Positions 18,662 to 27,025 of a stretch of 64,000 nt of DNA are shown here, piece by piece. The DNA is from CAG-390 sp045531455. Its GTDB lineage: Bacteria > Bacillota > Clostridia > Oscillospirales > CAG-272. Within the stretch, counting starts at the first letter, position 1. Each line of letters opens with the position of its first letter. The translations under genes and the position numbers were made by a program. A model generated the notes under the pieces. That model ran no database searches. It worked only from the letters and a program-made list of their open reading frames with translations, and was not told the DNA's origin. The DNA is taken from the NCBI GenBank assembly GCA_045531455.1, contig JAZSEA010000075.1, positions 1 to 64,000 on the forward strand, written 5' to 3'.

Positions 18662-20527
18662 TTATTCAGCAGCTTCAGTTTCAGCTTCGGTCTCGATATC
18701 GAGATACTGAACGTAATCCTTGAGAGTCAGCTTGTTGAATACTCTGTATCCGTAGTAGTTGGACTCGTACTTGGAAAGGTCACCGGAAATGATGAATGCA
18801 TTCTGGTTGAAGAGTACGGGGATTACGGGCATATCGGAGAGAAGGAGAGCCTCAGCCTCGTGGAGCTTAGTTGCGCGAGCAGCTGCATCGGTCTTGTTGG
18901 CGAATACTTCCTCGAGAAGAGCCTCGAATTCTGCGCTGTCATAGCCGGTCTTGTGAGGAGAATCCTCGTAGATACCGGTAAGAGCCGCCTGTTGCATATC
19001 CTGACCCTGACCCGAGAGAGAACGAGCGAAGGGAGCGAGGATCGAGAATGCATCGGGAGTGAGTGCCTGAAGGTCAATAGCGATTACTTCGTAGTCGTTT
19101 GCTGCGAATCTCTCGGAGAAAGCGTCATCATAGAAGGACTTAGCTGCCTCACCTGCGTAAAGCTCATCGTTGATGGTAGCCTGAACAGCATCGAGAGTTA
19201 CGTTGAAGCCAAGGGAAGTCCAGGAAGCAACAACTGCTTCTGCGATAGCCATATGTACTTCATCCTCAGCGCGAACTGAAACAGAGAAGGAGTAATCGGC
19301 AGGATTGATACCGGAGGAAGCGATGAATGCGTTTGCAGCCGACATATCAGCAGTGGTGGAGATGATGTCACCGCCAACGGTTCTGAAGCTTTCCTTAACC
19401 GAGCCGGCGTTGAATACGCCGTAGGGAACGAGAGCGGTAGCTGCTTTTGCAAATACGACTGTCTGTTGGATAGCGGTACGGTCGATAGCTGCGGAGAGAG
19501 CAAGTCTTACGTCCTTGTTAGCGAAGAGCTTTTCAGTGGTGCCGTCAGCCTTTGCGATCTCTGCGTTCTGGTTGAGATAGTATGTATGAGTGGACATAAG
19601 GTCGGATACGGTTGCGGTAGATGCATAATCTCCTCTTACGCTGAGAGCGATGTCGCCAACGTAGAAGATCTCACCTGCTGCAAACTTTTCAAGCTGCTGC
19701 TCCTTGGTAAGAGAGAAGTCAATGATAAGGCGGTAAGGAGTTACGGACTTATCAAGATGCTTGTCTTCGGAAGAGCGGCGGAAGTAGGGGTTACGCTCGA
19801 GAACGAGTTCAGCGGTCTCGGGAGTAGCAGTACCGTCCTCGTTGAGACCGTAGCTTACACGGCGAACCATAAAGGGACCCGAGTATGCTGCTGTAGCAGG
19901 TCTCTTGGACCAGTCAGCGTAGTCGTCTACGATGCTTTCCTTGAGAGGAGCAAGCGCTGGGCTGGTGAGATTAAGGATGAACTGATCGTAATTGATCTGA
20001 CCCTCAAAGTTTACCTGAAGTGTATGAGAATCGTGAGCGTAGATGCCGACGTCATCGATGGAGCAGTCGCCAAGCTTAGCCTTACGAGCGTTCTTTATAT
20101 CGTAGAGAAGGCAAGCAGCCTCGCTATTGAAGCTTGCGTCAAGAATTCTCTTCCAGGAATATACAACATCCTCTGCGGAAACAACGGATCCGTCGGACCA
20201 GCAATTGTTTTCCTTAAGGGTGATCATCATGTAGTATTCATTGGTATTTTCGTCTTCAACGATCTCGTAGTCTTCAACGATAGACTTTTCGATCTTGCCC
20301 TTTTCGTTGATCTTGAAGAGAGTATCAAAGATCAGACCTGCGACCTGAAGAGCCGAATCGTTGTTGAAACAAAGAGCGGGGTCGAGATCGTAAACGGGCT
20401 CGGAAAGATAGAGAGTGATCTCAGCGCCCTTGATGATTTCGCCGTCGATCTTGGAATCGTAGCAGGCGGTGAGAAGTCCGAGACAGCAGATGATGCTGAG
20501 AAGTAAAGCTGTAATACGCTTTGTCAT
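18662..20527 (-). CDS. family 5 (peptide/OppA-like) solute-binding lipoprotein
   Basis: The 621-residue lipoprotein has a short signal peptide with lipobox LLTAC (Cys22). The SBP_bac_5 pattern follows: DPALCFNNDSALQVAGLIFDTL, WSDGSVVSAEDVVYSWKRILD and RNPYFRRS, with FANKDVRLALSAAIDR near 342. Such proteins deliver oligopeptides or similar ligands to ABC permeases, but no opp/dpp permease or ATPase gene adjoins it. The C terminus ends in an acidic ETEAETEAAE tail. AGGAGG precedes the ATG. Confidence 0.88.
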   Translation of the reverse strand: MTKRITALLLSIICCLGLLTACYDSKIDGEIIKGAEITLYLSEPVYDLDPALCFNNDSALQVAGLIFDTLFKINEKGKIEKSIVEDYEIVEDENTNEYYMMITLKENNCWSDGSVVSAEDVVYSWKRILDASFNSEAACLLYDIKNARKAKLGDCSIDDVGIYAHDSHTLQVNFEGQINYDQFILNLTSPALAPLKESIVDDYADWSKRPATAAYSGPFMVRRVSYGLNEDGTATPETAELVLERNPYFRRSSEDKHLDKSVTPYRLIIDFSLTKEQQLEKFAAGEIFYVGDIALSVRGDYASTATVSDLMSTHTYYLNQNAEIAKADGTTEKLFANKDVRLALSAAIDRTAIQQTVVFAKAATALVPYGVFNAGSVKESFRTVGGDIISTTADMSAANAFIASSGINPADYSFSVSVRAEDEVHMAIAEAVVASWTSLGFNVTLDAVQATINDELYAGEAAKSFYDDAFSERFAANDYEVIAIDLQALTPDAFSILAPFARSLSGQGQDMQQAALTGIYEDSPHKTGYDSAEFEALLEEVFANKTDAAARATKLHEAEALLLSDMPVIPVLFNQNAFIISGDLSKYESNYYGYRVFNKLTLKDYVQYLDIETEAETEAAE

Positions 20528-20595
20528 GATTTGGGGTTTCCTCCTTGAGTATAGAAAATCGAATATTCTCGTTGCGAGTAAAATCCATTCAATAT

Positions 20596-20624
20596 ATTAT
20601 ATCACTTTCTTTCCGATTTTTCAA
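20596..20624 (-). promoter_or_regulatory. sigmaA-type promoter for the family 5 solute-binding protein
   Basis: Minus strand: -35 TTGAAA (20624-20619), 17 bases, -10 TATAAT (20601-20596), giving a leader of roughly 60 bases. Confidence 0.75.
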
Positions 20625-20884
20625 TGGGAAAATGAAAGGATTGAATATGTTTGGTGGTTTGCACAAACTTACGCAGAAAAACTGTGCAAAATGCACAATC
20701 ACCGCAACGCATATCCGAGTGGCATAACAATATTATAATCTAAATTTCAAATAAAATCAAGAGCAGATTGCCATTTTGTCCAAAAAATTAACGAATAATT
20801 AAAAATCCAATGCTGCACGCTGATAATAATCTAAGCATCGCTTTCATAAGCTAATACAGTTACAAATATTTATGAGGCAAATAA
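20625..20884. other. intergenic region without recognised gene
   Basis: This is the rest of the 357-base divergent gap. It is A/T-rich. I see no RNA gene, repeat or convincing sigmaA promoter facing the plus-strand gene at 20885; a GAGG ribosome binding site lies just before that gene's ATG. Confidence 0.5.
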
Positions 20885-21952
20885 ATGAACGATTACGATA
20901 TCAGCGAAAGCAACAAGCCGATCCCTGCGGCTAACAACATGCCCGTGGAATTTTCTCTCGAGAACAAGGAAGAACGCATCAGATTATTATCAAGAATAGA
21001 TAAGAAACGGAATGCGGTGATATCAATATGGAAATACCTGACTCTCGTTATAGCATTTATCACGATATTTTTTGCTGTGTATTTTATATCTGTCGGCGAT
21101 ACAAAAGAAGATGGCAAACCTACGGATATAATTAACAACTCGGAAAACTCTCCGAAGGATGAAACTGATAACGTAACAACATCTGCAAGACCGCAAAGAA
21201 TTCCATTGACGGTGATCAACGAATCCGGACTTGAACTAAATATTGATTCATATCAAGGAAGCAATATCCTATCTTCGTTACCGCATGATTCGGAAAACAA
21301 TATCCGAATCTTGGTGGTTAATTCTCACTCATCGGAATTCGTTTCGGAAAACATATCGGTTTCGGAAGCAGGTCTGGTAATAACACAGCTATTGCAAACT
21401 GCGGGTATCGGAACCGAATATTGCGTTGAAGCTTTTGATAAAGGCGGCAGAATAGGCGCGTATATAATGATGAAAGAAATGATCAGATCGGAATTAACGA
21501 GAAAGCCCGAACTCGTTTTGGTAATTGATATCCACAGCTCTGATTCCGGCACGCCGATAACTTTTACTGTCGGAACAGGCTCGGGATTCGGATGGGAAGA
21601 GAATCTTCGCGTAGCTCTTGGTGTTATTGATAATCTCGACGATATAGAAGCATCCGTCAGATTTCTGCCTGCAGATCTCGGACAGAACAGCGGCGTCGTT
21701 ACTTTAAACATTGGTATCTGCGGTGCAGATGACAAGTCGGCAAGACGAGCAATATCGGCGCTGGTAAATGCAATAATAAATTTATATAATGAAAATCCCC
21801 GGAAAGATCCGGGGATTATTTTAGATCATAGTAACTTCGGAAAAAGAAAGACCGGCTTTAGAAAGAATGAATCTGACGGTATCCTCATCGGCAGAAAACT
21901 CGCCTTGCGTTCTGATGCAAGCTTTCTCCGATTCCCTGTAGATCAAGCCTGA
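20885..21952 (+). CDS. diverged SpoIIP-like protein (spore engulfment amidase homologue)
   Basis: SpoIIP is the membrane-anchored amidase/endopeptidase of engulfment. This 355-residue protein has one membrane helix (about 48-70) and a domain that follows SpoIIP in order: VVNSHSSE (145-151) for YHTHxxE, VIDIHSSDS (213-221) for DIHRDS, FGWEENLRVA (235-244) for the nxxNLxLA segment, and TLNIG (273-277) for the LLIEVG stretch near the end. The first His and the late Glu are replaced by Asn, so activity is doubtful. The SpoIIP-like part ends near residue 300. The last ~50 codons run through a terminator and antisense to the next gene. Confidence 0.7.
   Translation: MNDYDISESNKPIPAANNMPVEFSLENKEERIRLLSRIDKKRNAVISIWKYLTLVIAFITIFFAVYFISVGDTKEDGKPTDIINNSENSPKDETDNVTTSARPQRIPLTVINESGLELNIDSYQGSNILSSLPHDSENNIRILVVNSHSSEFVSENISVSEAGLVITQLLQTAGIGTEYCVEAFDKGGRIGAYIMMKEMIRSELTRKPELVLVIDIHSSDSGTPITFTVGTGSGFGWEENLRVALGVIDNLDDIEASVRFLPADLGQNSGVVTLNIGICGADDKSARRAISALVNAIINLYNENPRKDPGIILDHSNFGKRKTGFRKNESDGILIGRKLALRSDASFLRFPVDQA
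21794..21817. terminator. bidirectional terminator between the SpoIIP-like and RRE-like genes
   Basis: A perfect 10-bp stem (21794-21803 with 21808-21817) has loop AAGA, with short T runs on both strands. It lies 4 bases from the stop of the minus-strand gene but inside the plus-strand reading frame. Confidence 0.85.
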
Positions 21953-22189
21953 AGCGAAGAAAGCCTTGATCTTGTCGTAAGCGGCTGAAACCTCTGTCGA
22001 AGAGAATCTCGCAAGTTCGTATCTGATCTCGGACGGACATTTTTTGGGCAGCCGCTCTAATTCTTCACCGCAAGGATCCATTGCGTCGCAGATGTAAGCC
22101 TCGAGCTCACCTACGGGAATTACCGCACCGCTTGCTGAATCATAAATATAATGAAATCCGTCGCTCGGATTGAAGATCGTGTAAGTCAT
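21821..22189 (-). CDS. orphan RRE-like protein, resembling the N-terminal domain of SCIFF radical-SAM maturases
   Basis: The 122-residue protein starts at 22189, where AAGGAGG is well spaced; a longer in-frame start at 22321 would lie inside the preceding gene. Residues 12-85 (HYIYDSASGAVIPVGELE, a helical middle, then AAYDKIKAFFASGLIYRESE) match the layout of the RiPP recognition domain that begins SCIFF maturases: strand, LDVNSGAVHVVDxL-like segment, helices, final GLLF. No CxxxCxxC radical-SAM site follows. The tail keeps only one Cys (91) and ends 31 residues later. The ATG overlaps the stop of the upstream membrane gene (ATGA). It could bind a peptide or be a remnant. Confidence 0.5.
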   Translation of the reverse strand: MTYTIFNPSDGFHYIYDSASGAVIPVGELEAYICDAMDPCGEELERLPKKCPSEIRYELARFSSTEVSAAYDKIKAFFASGLIYRESEKACIRTQGEFSADEDTVRFILSKAGLSFSEVTMI

Positions 22190-22635
22190 TTTAACCTCCT
22201 TGTTCTGTGTCGCTTCCTCTTTGCGGAAGATCTCGTTCTGCCGGATAAGAGCACACCGAGAAGCGGCAAGACAATTAATAATAAATGAAAGAAAAAAGAA
22301 TAAGTTGGTGTGAGATCGCATTCAGCGGAGGGAATTATCAGTCTGATTAGCGTAATCAAAATGACTAATGTGACCGATGAGGTGAGAGCGCAAAGATAAC
22401 CTGTAGGTTTATCCAACGTTCTACCGGAAAAGTATCCGCCTATCGCTGATGCGAGAAGCAAACAAACTTGCGGCAAAATTCCCGCGAGCATCAACGTGTT
22501 GGGACTGTTGTATGCTATTAATGCAGAGATGATCAAAAGCAACAGTCCCGATATGATCGTGGTGAGCAGGATCCTCGGGACTGTTGCAATAAAGGTATGC
22601 TTTGGATCGATATGCTGCTTTCTGACTTTTGCCAT
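22186..22635 (-). CDS. four-helix membrane protein, DUF3792/TIGR04086-like
   Basis: The 149-residue protein has four membrane helices (about 20-42, 48-66, 80-100, 113-130), a GGYFSGRTLDKPTGYLCAL segment and a strongly basic C terminus. Size, helix count and position between yajC and an RRE-type gene match the TIGR04086 family found beside yajC and SCIFF genes in Clostridia. The function is unknown. It overlaps the next gene by 4 bases. Confidence 0.55.
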   Translation of the reverse strand: MAKVRKQHIDPKHTFIATVPRILLTTIISGLLLLIISALIAYNSPNTLMLAGILPQVCLLLASAIGGYFSGRTLDKPTGYLCALTSSVTLVILITLIRLIIPSAECDLTPTYSFFFHLLLIVLPLLGVLLSGRTRSSAKRKRHRTRRLK

Positions 22636-22703
22636 AATAAACCTCCGGATATGAACTGATATATCATATTCAAGATCCGTGAAGCATATTCGTGATCCTA
22701 TTA

Positions 22704-23054
22704 TTATTTCTTGCTTTCTTCAGCCTTGTCTTCAGAACCGTCCTGAGAGTTAGCCGCAACCTGAACGCGAGAAACAGCGGACTTGAGGAACTGGATTCTG
22801 GTGCGGTCTCTGGAAGAGATGATGGTGATGGTCTCATCGGTGATATTTGTGATGATACCGACGATTCCGCCGATGGTAACGATCTCGTCGCCGATCGAGA
22901 GGGAATCACGCATCTGCTGGGTTTCCTTTTCCTGCTTCTTCTGAGGACGGATAGCAAAGAAATAGAATACCGCAAACATAATAACTATCATAATGATAGT
23001 GCCCCAGGTGCCAAAGCCTCCGGTGGGATCTGTAGCCTCTAAAAATGTAAACAT
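22704..23054 (-). CDS. yajC: preprotein translocase subunit YajC
   Basis: YajC is the small SecDF-associated membrane subunit. The 116-residue product has a single helix (about 17-35) followed by FFAIRPQKKQEKE and the cytoplasmic core LSIGDEIVTIGGIVGIITNI. SecD/secF are not in the window. It is the first gene of a three-gene minus-strand operon. Confidence 0.95.
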   Translation of the reverse strand: MFTFLEATDPTGGFGTWGTIIMIVIMFAVFYFFAIRPQKKQEKETQQMRDSLSIGDEIVTIGGIVGIITNITDETITIISSRDRTRIQFLKSAVSRVQVAANSQDGSEDKAEESKK

Positions 23055-23082
23055 AAATGACCTCCGTGTGTTGTTTTACTTG

Positions 23083-23111
23083 ATTATACACCAAAAAACC
23101 GAATTCTTCAA
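23083..23111 (-). promoter_or_regulatory. sigmaA-type promoter for the yajC operon
   Basis: Minus strand: -35 TTGAAG (23111-23106), 17 bases, -10 TATAAT (23088-23083); about 28 bases to the yajC ATG. Confidence 0.8.
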
Positions 23112-23161
23112 TACCAAATCGTGAAATTTTATCTTAATTGGCAAAAAAAGAGCAAAAAAAC

Positions 23162-23190
23162 TTGAAAAATTCTTGTCTTTGTGATATACT
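23162..23190 (+). promoter_or_regulatory. sigmaA-type promoter for rimM-trmD
   Basis: -35 TTGAAA (23162-23167), 17 bases, -10 TATACT (23185-23190), divergent from the yajC promoter. Confidence 0.75.
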
Positions 23191-23231
23191 TTATAAGAAT
23201 AAGTGTAATTTTACGCAAGGAGCATATTTCG

Positions 23232-23744
23232 ATGCAAACAGATAATAAGTATCTTGAATGCGGCAAGATCATAAATACGCATGGCATCAAGGGCGCGGTA
23301 AAACTCGAATCCTGGTGTGACAGTCCCGAGACTCTTGCCGATCTTGAATATATTTACCTCAAGTCTGGCGACGGATTTGAAAAGCGAAGAGTAATATCAG
23401 CTACCGTTATGAAGAGACACGTAATGGCGTATATCGAAGGAATCACCGACATTGATGCAGCAGCCGCAATGAAGGAAACCGTTGTATATGCCGACAGAGA
23501 CGATATCCCTCTCGCTGAAGGAGACTTCTTTATTTCCGATCTTATCGGACTTCCGGTTATCGACGTTGATTCGCGGATCGAATACGGAAAGATATCCGAG
23601 GTTTTCAATACCGGCGCATCGGATATTTATACGGTAAAAACAGAAGACGGCGAGCGTATGATCCCCGCTGTTCCTGAGTTTATTATCGAGATCGATGTTG
23701 AGCGCGGAGTTTTTGTCAGACCTATCGAGGGGATGTTCAACTGA
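23232..23744 (+). CDS. rimM: 16S rRNA maturation factor RimM
   Basis: RimM assists assembly of the 30S head. I use the ATG at 23232 because AAGGAG lies about 9 bases upstream and the earlier in-frame start lies within the promoter. The 170-residue protein begins YLECGKIINTHGIKGAVKLES (beta-barrel 1) and ends with the PRC-barrel: GDFFISDLIGLPV, YTVKTEDGERMIPAVPEFI. The stop overlaps the trmD ATG. rpsP, its common upstream neighbour, is not here. Confidence 0.94.
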   Translation: MQTDNKYLECGKIINTHGIKGAVKLESWCDSPETLADLEYIYLKSGDGFEKRRVISATVMKRHVMAYIEGITDIDAAAAMKETVVYADRDDIPLAEGDFFISDLIGLPVIDVDSRIEYGKISEVFNTGASDIYTVKTEDGERMIPAVPEFIIEIDVERGVFVRPIEGMFN

Positions 23745-24439
23745 TGCGCTTTGATATTATGACGCTCTTTCCCGATCTTGTTTCGGGAATACTCTCCGAA
23801 AGCATAATCGGAAGAGCTCAAATAGCGGGTTATCTCAGCGTCCACGCGCATAATATACGCGATTGGAGTGAGGATAAGAACAGGCGCGTAGACGATACAC
23901 CTTACGGCGGAGGAATGGGAATGCTTATGGCGGCTCCGCCTGTATATAATTGCTATAAGGCTGTAGTCGATATGGCTCCCGAGCTTAATACGCGTGTGAT
24001 CTATATGTCTCCTAAGGGACGAGTACTTACACAAGATCGCGCCAAAGAGCTTAAAGAGAACTACGAGAGACTCATAATTCTTTGCGGTCACTACGAGGGC
24101 ATAGATCAAAGGGTCCTGGACGAGATCGTAGATGAAGAAGTTTCGATCGGAGATTACGTTCTTACCGGCGGAGAGTTACCGGCCTGCGTGCTCGTTGACT
24201 GTGTTTCGAGAATGATTGACGGAGTTCTTGCCGCTCCCGATTGCTACGAAAACGAAAGTATCGCCTCGGGGCTTCTTGAATATCCGCAGTACACAAGACC
24301 TTATGAATTTCACGGAAATAAGGTTCCCGATATTCTTTTGTCGGGACATCATGCAAAGATCGCGGAATGGAGATACAACGAATCTCTTCGTTTGACAGTT
24401 GAGAAACGTCCTGATCTTTTGGAGAATAAAAAGAATTAA
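23744..24439 (+). CDS. trmD: tRNA (guanine-37-N1)-methyltransferase
   Basis: TrmD makes m1G37 in tRNAs, guarding against frameshifting. The 231-residue SPOUT enzyme begins RFDIMTLFPDLV and has DDTPYGGGMGMLM, the AdoMet knot ILCGHYEGIDQRV and IGDYVLTGGELPA. It is coupled to rimM by a 1-base overlap. rplS, which usually follows trmD, is replaced here by an O-antigen-ligase-type gene. Confidence 0.97.
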   Translation: MRFDIMTLFPDLVSGILSESIIGRAQIAGYLSVHAHNIRDWSEDKNRRVDDTPYGGGMGMLMAAPPVYNCYKAVVDMAPELNTRVIYMSPKGRVLTQDRAKELKENYERLIILCGHYEGIDQRVLDEIVDEEVSIGDYVLTGGELPACVLVDCVSRMIDGVLAAPDCYENESIASGLLEYPQYTRPYEFHGNKVPDILLSGHHAKIAEWRYNESLRLTVEKRPDLLENKKN

Positions 24440-24462
24440 TTTGTTTTGGTGGAGGTGAGGTT

Positions 24463-26451
24463 ATGAAAAAGAATGATCGGAAAAATCCGGGTGTCTTCAT
24501 CGGATTGCTTTTTGCTTTCTGTCAGTATCTCTCTCACATATTTCATAACGGACCGATTTATTCCGCGCTTTCTTCTCATAACAGAGATAAGGATCTTTTC
24601 CACTCTTCCGCAACCGCAACTATATCGCGAAGGATCGGAAAGGCGACGCGAAAGGGCTTTGAATCTGTAAAAAAATTCGTTTCAAGGCAATTTGAACGAT
24701 CGCTGGTTTTACGCTTGATCTCCTCCACGATCGCAGGCATATTGAACCTTCAGGGTCGTGTTGTCGGAGCATTCTGTATGACTTGGGGCGCTTACGTCAT
24801 CATCGTTTCACTTGTTAAAAACTTTGCAATAGGCGAATTGATCTCAGTTACCTCCGATATCGGTATAGGTGCGCTTACTTTCCTGTCTTCGCTTCCTTTG
24901 ATATTTACCGATAAGACCCTGCGCACGCTTTTCAGTGAAAGCCCGATCGTTTCCGTGGCGTTGACAAAGCTTTTCGGTGTTCCGAATGAAGTTTTCAGAA
25001 CTGAAAAAACCAAAAAGGCGGGACAAAGCGGCGCCGTAGTGCTTGGCATAATCTTTGGATTGTTGACCTATTTTATACCCGCATTCCATATGGTTTGCGC
25101 TGTTGCGATCTCCGTATGCGTCGGATTGATCTTTGTTTACCCCGAGGGTGGTGTGCTGATATCTATCGCGATCGCTCCGCTTGTTGGAGTTCTTGAATCT
25201 CCTTCAATATTGCTCGGCGTGACAGTGCTTATTACAGCTGTCTCTTACTTTGTTAAGGTTCTTCGTGGTAAAAGAGTGTTTACAACGGGAATAACGGGAC
25301 TTTCTGTTTACGCATTTATGCTTGTTGTATTCCTCAGCGGATTTGCTCCGGGTCAAAGTAATACTATGGAAAATGCTCTTCTGTGCTGCTCGCTTATGCT
25401 GATATTCCCTCTTACCGTAAATCTTATGAAATCGAGGAAGTGGATAAATGCCTGTATCATTGCGTTTGTTGTACCTTCTGCAATAGTCGCTTTCGTCGGT
25501 ATTGCTGAATATTCACTTGGATTGTCACCTTCTGGATGGGTGGACAGTACTTTGTTCTCCTCGATAGATTCCCGTGCGGTTTCGCTCTTTAATAATCCCA
25601 ATATTCTCGGTGCTTATCTGGTTGCACTATTTCCGATGGCACTGTCGTTGACCTTGCCCAAATACAATACGAAGATCAGAGTCCTCGGCGGAATTGTTTC
25701 ATTCTATATTGTATTGGCGACCGCTTTCACCTTCTCGCGTTCTGCGTGGATCGCGCTTATTGCCGGCGGAATTCTTTTTGCAATGATGATCTCCCCAAAA
25801 GGGCTCCTTTGGCTCGTTCCTGTAGCGGGAATACTTGCGTTGGCTTCCTTGATATTCCCCGAAACTATCGGTGTGAGACTTTTTAATCTTGCATCGGTTG
25901 CCGATTCCGCCAATAACTATCGCATTGCCGTTTGGAACTCTTCGTGGAATCTTCTTTCGGATTGCTTCCTCTTCGGTATCGGTTGGGGAGAAGAAGCTTT
26001 CAGAACAGCATACCTTGCTTACAGCGCGGAGGGCACTCAATATGCAATGCATTCGCACAGTCTGTATATGCAGGTTGCAATACAGTGTGGCGCAGTCGGC
26101 CTGCTTCTGTTGCTTACATCAGTATTTTGCGTATTCAGAAAATGTCTCAGTGCATCTTCCCGTTTGCTTAATCACAATTATTCTGCTTGGGATGCAAAAG
26201 CAGCTGTTTCTGGCGCAGTAGCAATAATGATTGTCGGCATCTTTGATTATTCTTGGTATAATTTCAGAGTATTTTTCATATTCTGGGCACTTCTGGCATA
26301 TGCTTGTGACGTTATAAACGTAGAAAATTCGGAGAACGAATATTATATTGAAAGCATAGACGATGAGTATTATTCCTTCGTCAGAATAGAGATTCCTGTA
26401 GGCTCTGACAACTCAAAATCAGAGGAAGTAAAGGAGAAATCAAATGAGTGA
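24463..26451 (+). CDS. O-antigen ligase / polymerase-family membrane protein
   Basis: The 662-residue integral membrane protein has about a dozen hydrophobic segments. The C-terminal half shows the Wzy_C/WaaL pattern: SRAVSLFNNPNILGAYL, FTFSRSAWIALIAGG, then a long outside loop with MHSHSLYMQV, followed by three helices and an acidic tail. The first ~110 residues are basic and unusual. Such proteins polymerise or ligate lipid-linked glycans on the outer face of the membrane. The next gene overlaps by 8 bases, suggesting a joint role with the DUF4330-like pair. Confidence 0.8.
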   Translation: MKKNDRKNPGVFIGLLFAFCQYLSHIFHNGPIYSALSSHNRDKDLFHSSATATISRRIGKATRKGFESVKKFVSRQFERSLVLRLISSTIAGILNLQGRVVGAFCMTWGAYVIIVSLVKNFAIGELISVTSDIGIGALTFLSSLPLIFTDKTLRTLFSESPIVSVALTKLFGVPNEVFRTEKTKKAGQSGAVVLGIIFGLLTYFIPAFHMVCAVAISVCVGLIFVYPEGGVLISIAIAPLVGVLESPSILLGVTVLITAVSYFVKVLRGKRVFTTGITGLSVYAFMLVVFLSGFAPGQSNTMENALLCCSLMLIFPLTVNLMKSRKWINACIIAFVVPSAIVAFVGIAEYSLGLSPSGWVDSTLFSSIDSRAVSLFNNPNILGAYLVALFPMALSLTLPKYNTKIRVLGGIVSFYIVLATAFTFSRSAWIALIAGGILFAMMISPKGLLWLVPVAGILALASLIFPETIGVRLFNLASVADSANNYRIAVWNSSWNLLSDCFLFGIGWGEEAFRTAYLAYSAEGTQYAMHSHSLYMQVAIQCGAVGLLLLLTSVFCVFRKCLSASSRLLNHNYSAWDAKAAVSGAVAIMIVGIFDYSWYNFRVFFIFWALLAYACDVINVENSENEYYIESIDDEYYSFVRIEIPVGSDNSKSEEVKEKSNE

Positions 26452-27025
26452 AGAAAATATGATCGAAAAGAAAAACAAAAAAACAAAAGAGCCCAAGCCT
26501 CCGAAAGCCGAAAAAAAGACCCGTAAAAGAGGAATCAATCTCCTTGACGCTCTGATCCTTCTCAGTATTGTTGCGGCAGTTGCGCTGATAGTATTGGTCT
26601 ATTCTCCCGCTGAATTGTTTAACGTCAATTCGGGTAATACAGATATTATATATTCTGTATGCATTTCAGGCGTACCTGCTGATTATGCAGGCGCGGTAAA
26701 CGTCGGAGATATCGTTTCCGATGTTGACGGTTACGAGCTTGGAGTAGTTGCGTCTGACGTTCAGGTAGAACCTCATATCATGTATCAATACAGCGAGCAT
26801 GAAGACGGAAGCGGCAGCATCAACGAAATAAGCCACCCAGAGCTTGTTGATATTGTGATTACTGTATCCGCAAAAGCTAAAACGTCCGAGGACGGATATA
26901 CCGTCGACGGTAGGCGTATCGCTCTTGAGGCCGAATATCAGCTCGTTTTCCCCGGATTTGAATCGAAAGGCATTTGTGTTTCTTTAAGCGAAGAAAACGC
27001 AAGTGAGGCAGGTGCTTCTAAATGA
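26444..27025 (+). CDS. DUF4330-like membrane-anchored protein (first copy)
   Basis: The 193-residue protein has a lysine-rich cytoplasmic start (about 8-30), one membrane helix (about 33-52) and a beta-rich outside domain (60-190). Features such as VNVGDIVSDVDGYELGVVASDV resemble DUF4330. It overlaps the ligase gene by 8 bases and the second copy by 4. The function is unknown; context suggests an accessory to surface-glycan assembly. Confidence 0.65.
   Translation: MSEENMIEKKNKKTKEPKPPKAEKKTRKRGINLLDALILLSIVAAVALIVLVYSPAELFNVNSGNTDIIYSVCISGVPADYAGAVNVGDIVSDVDGYELGVVASDVQVEPHIMYQYSEHEDGSGSINEISHPELVDIVITVSAKAKTSEDGYTVDGRRIALEAEYQLVFPGFESKGICVSLSEENASEAGASK

Noticed and set aside
19466..20506. 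A 346-codon plus-strand frame antisense to the family 5 binding protein
   Set aside because: Shadow of the lipoprotein gene; no motif.
22190..22321. A 44-residue N-terminal extension of the RRE-like protein
   Set aside because: It would overlap the membrane-protein gene in another frame, while a strong AAGGAGG site fits the ATG at 22189.
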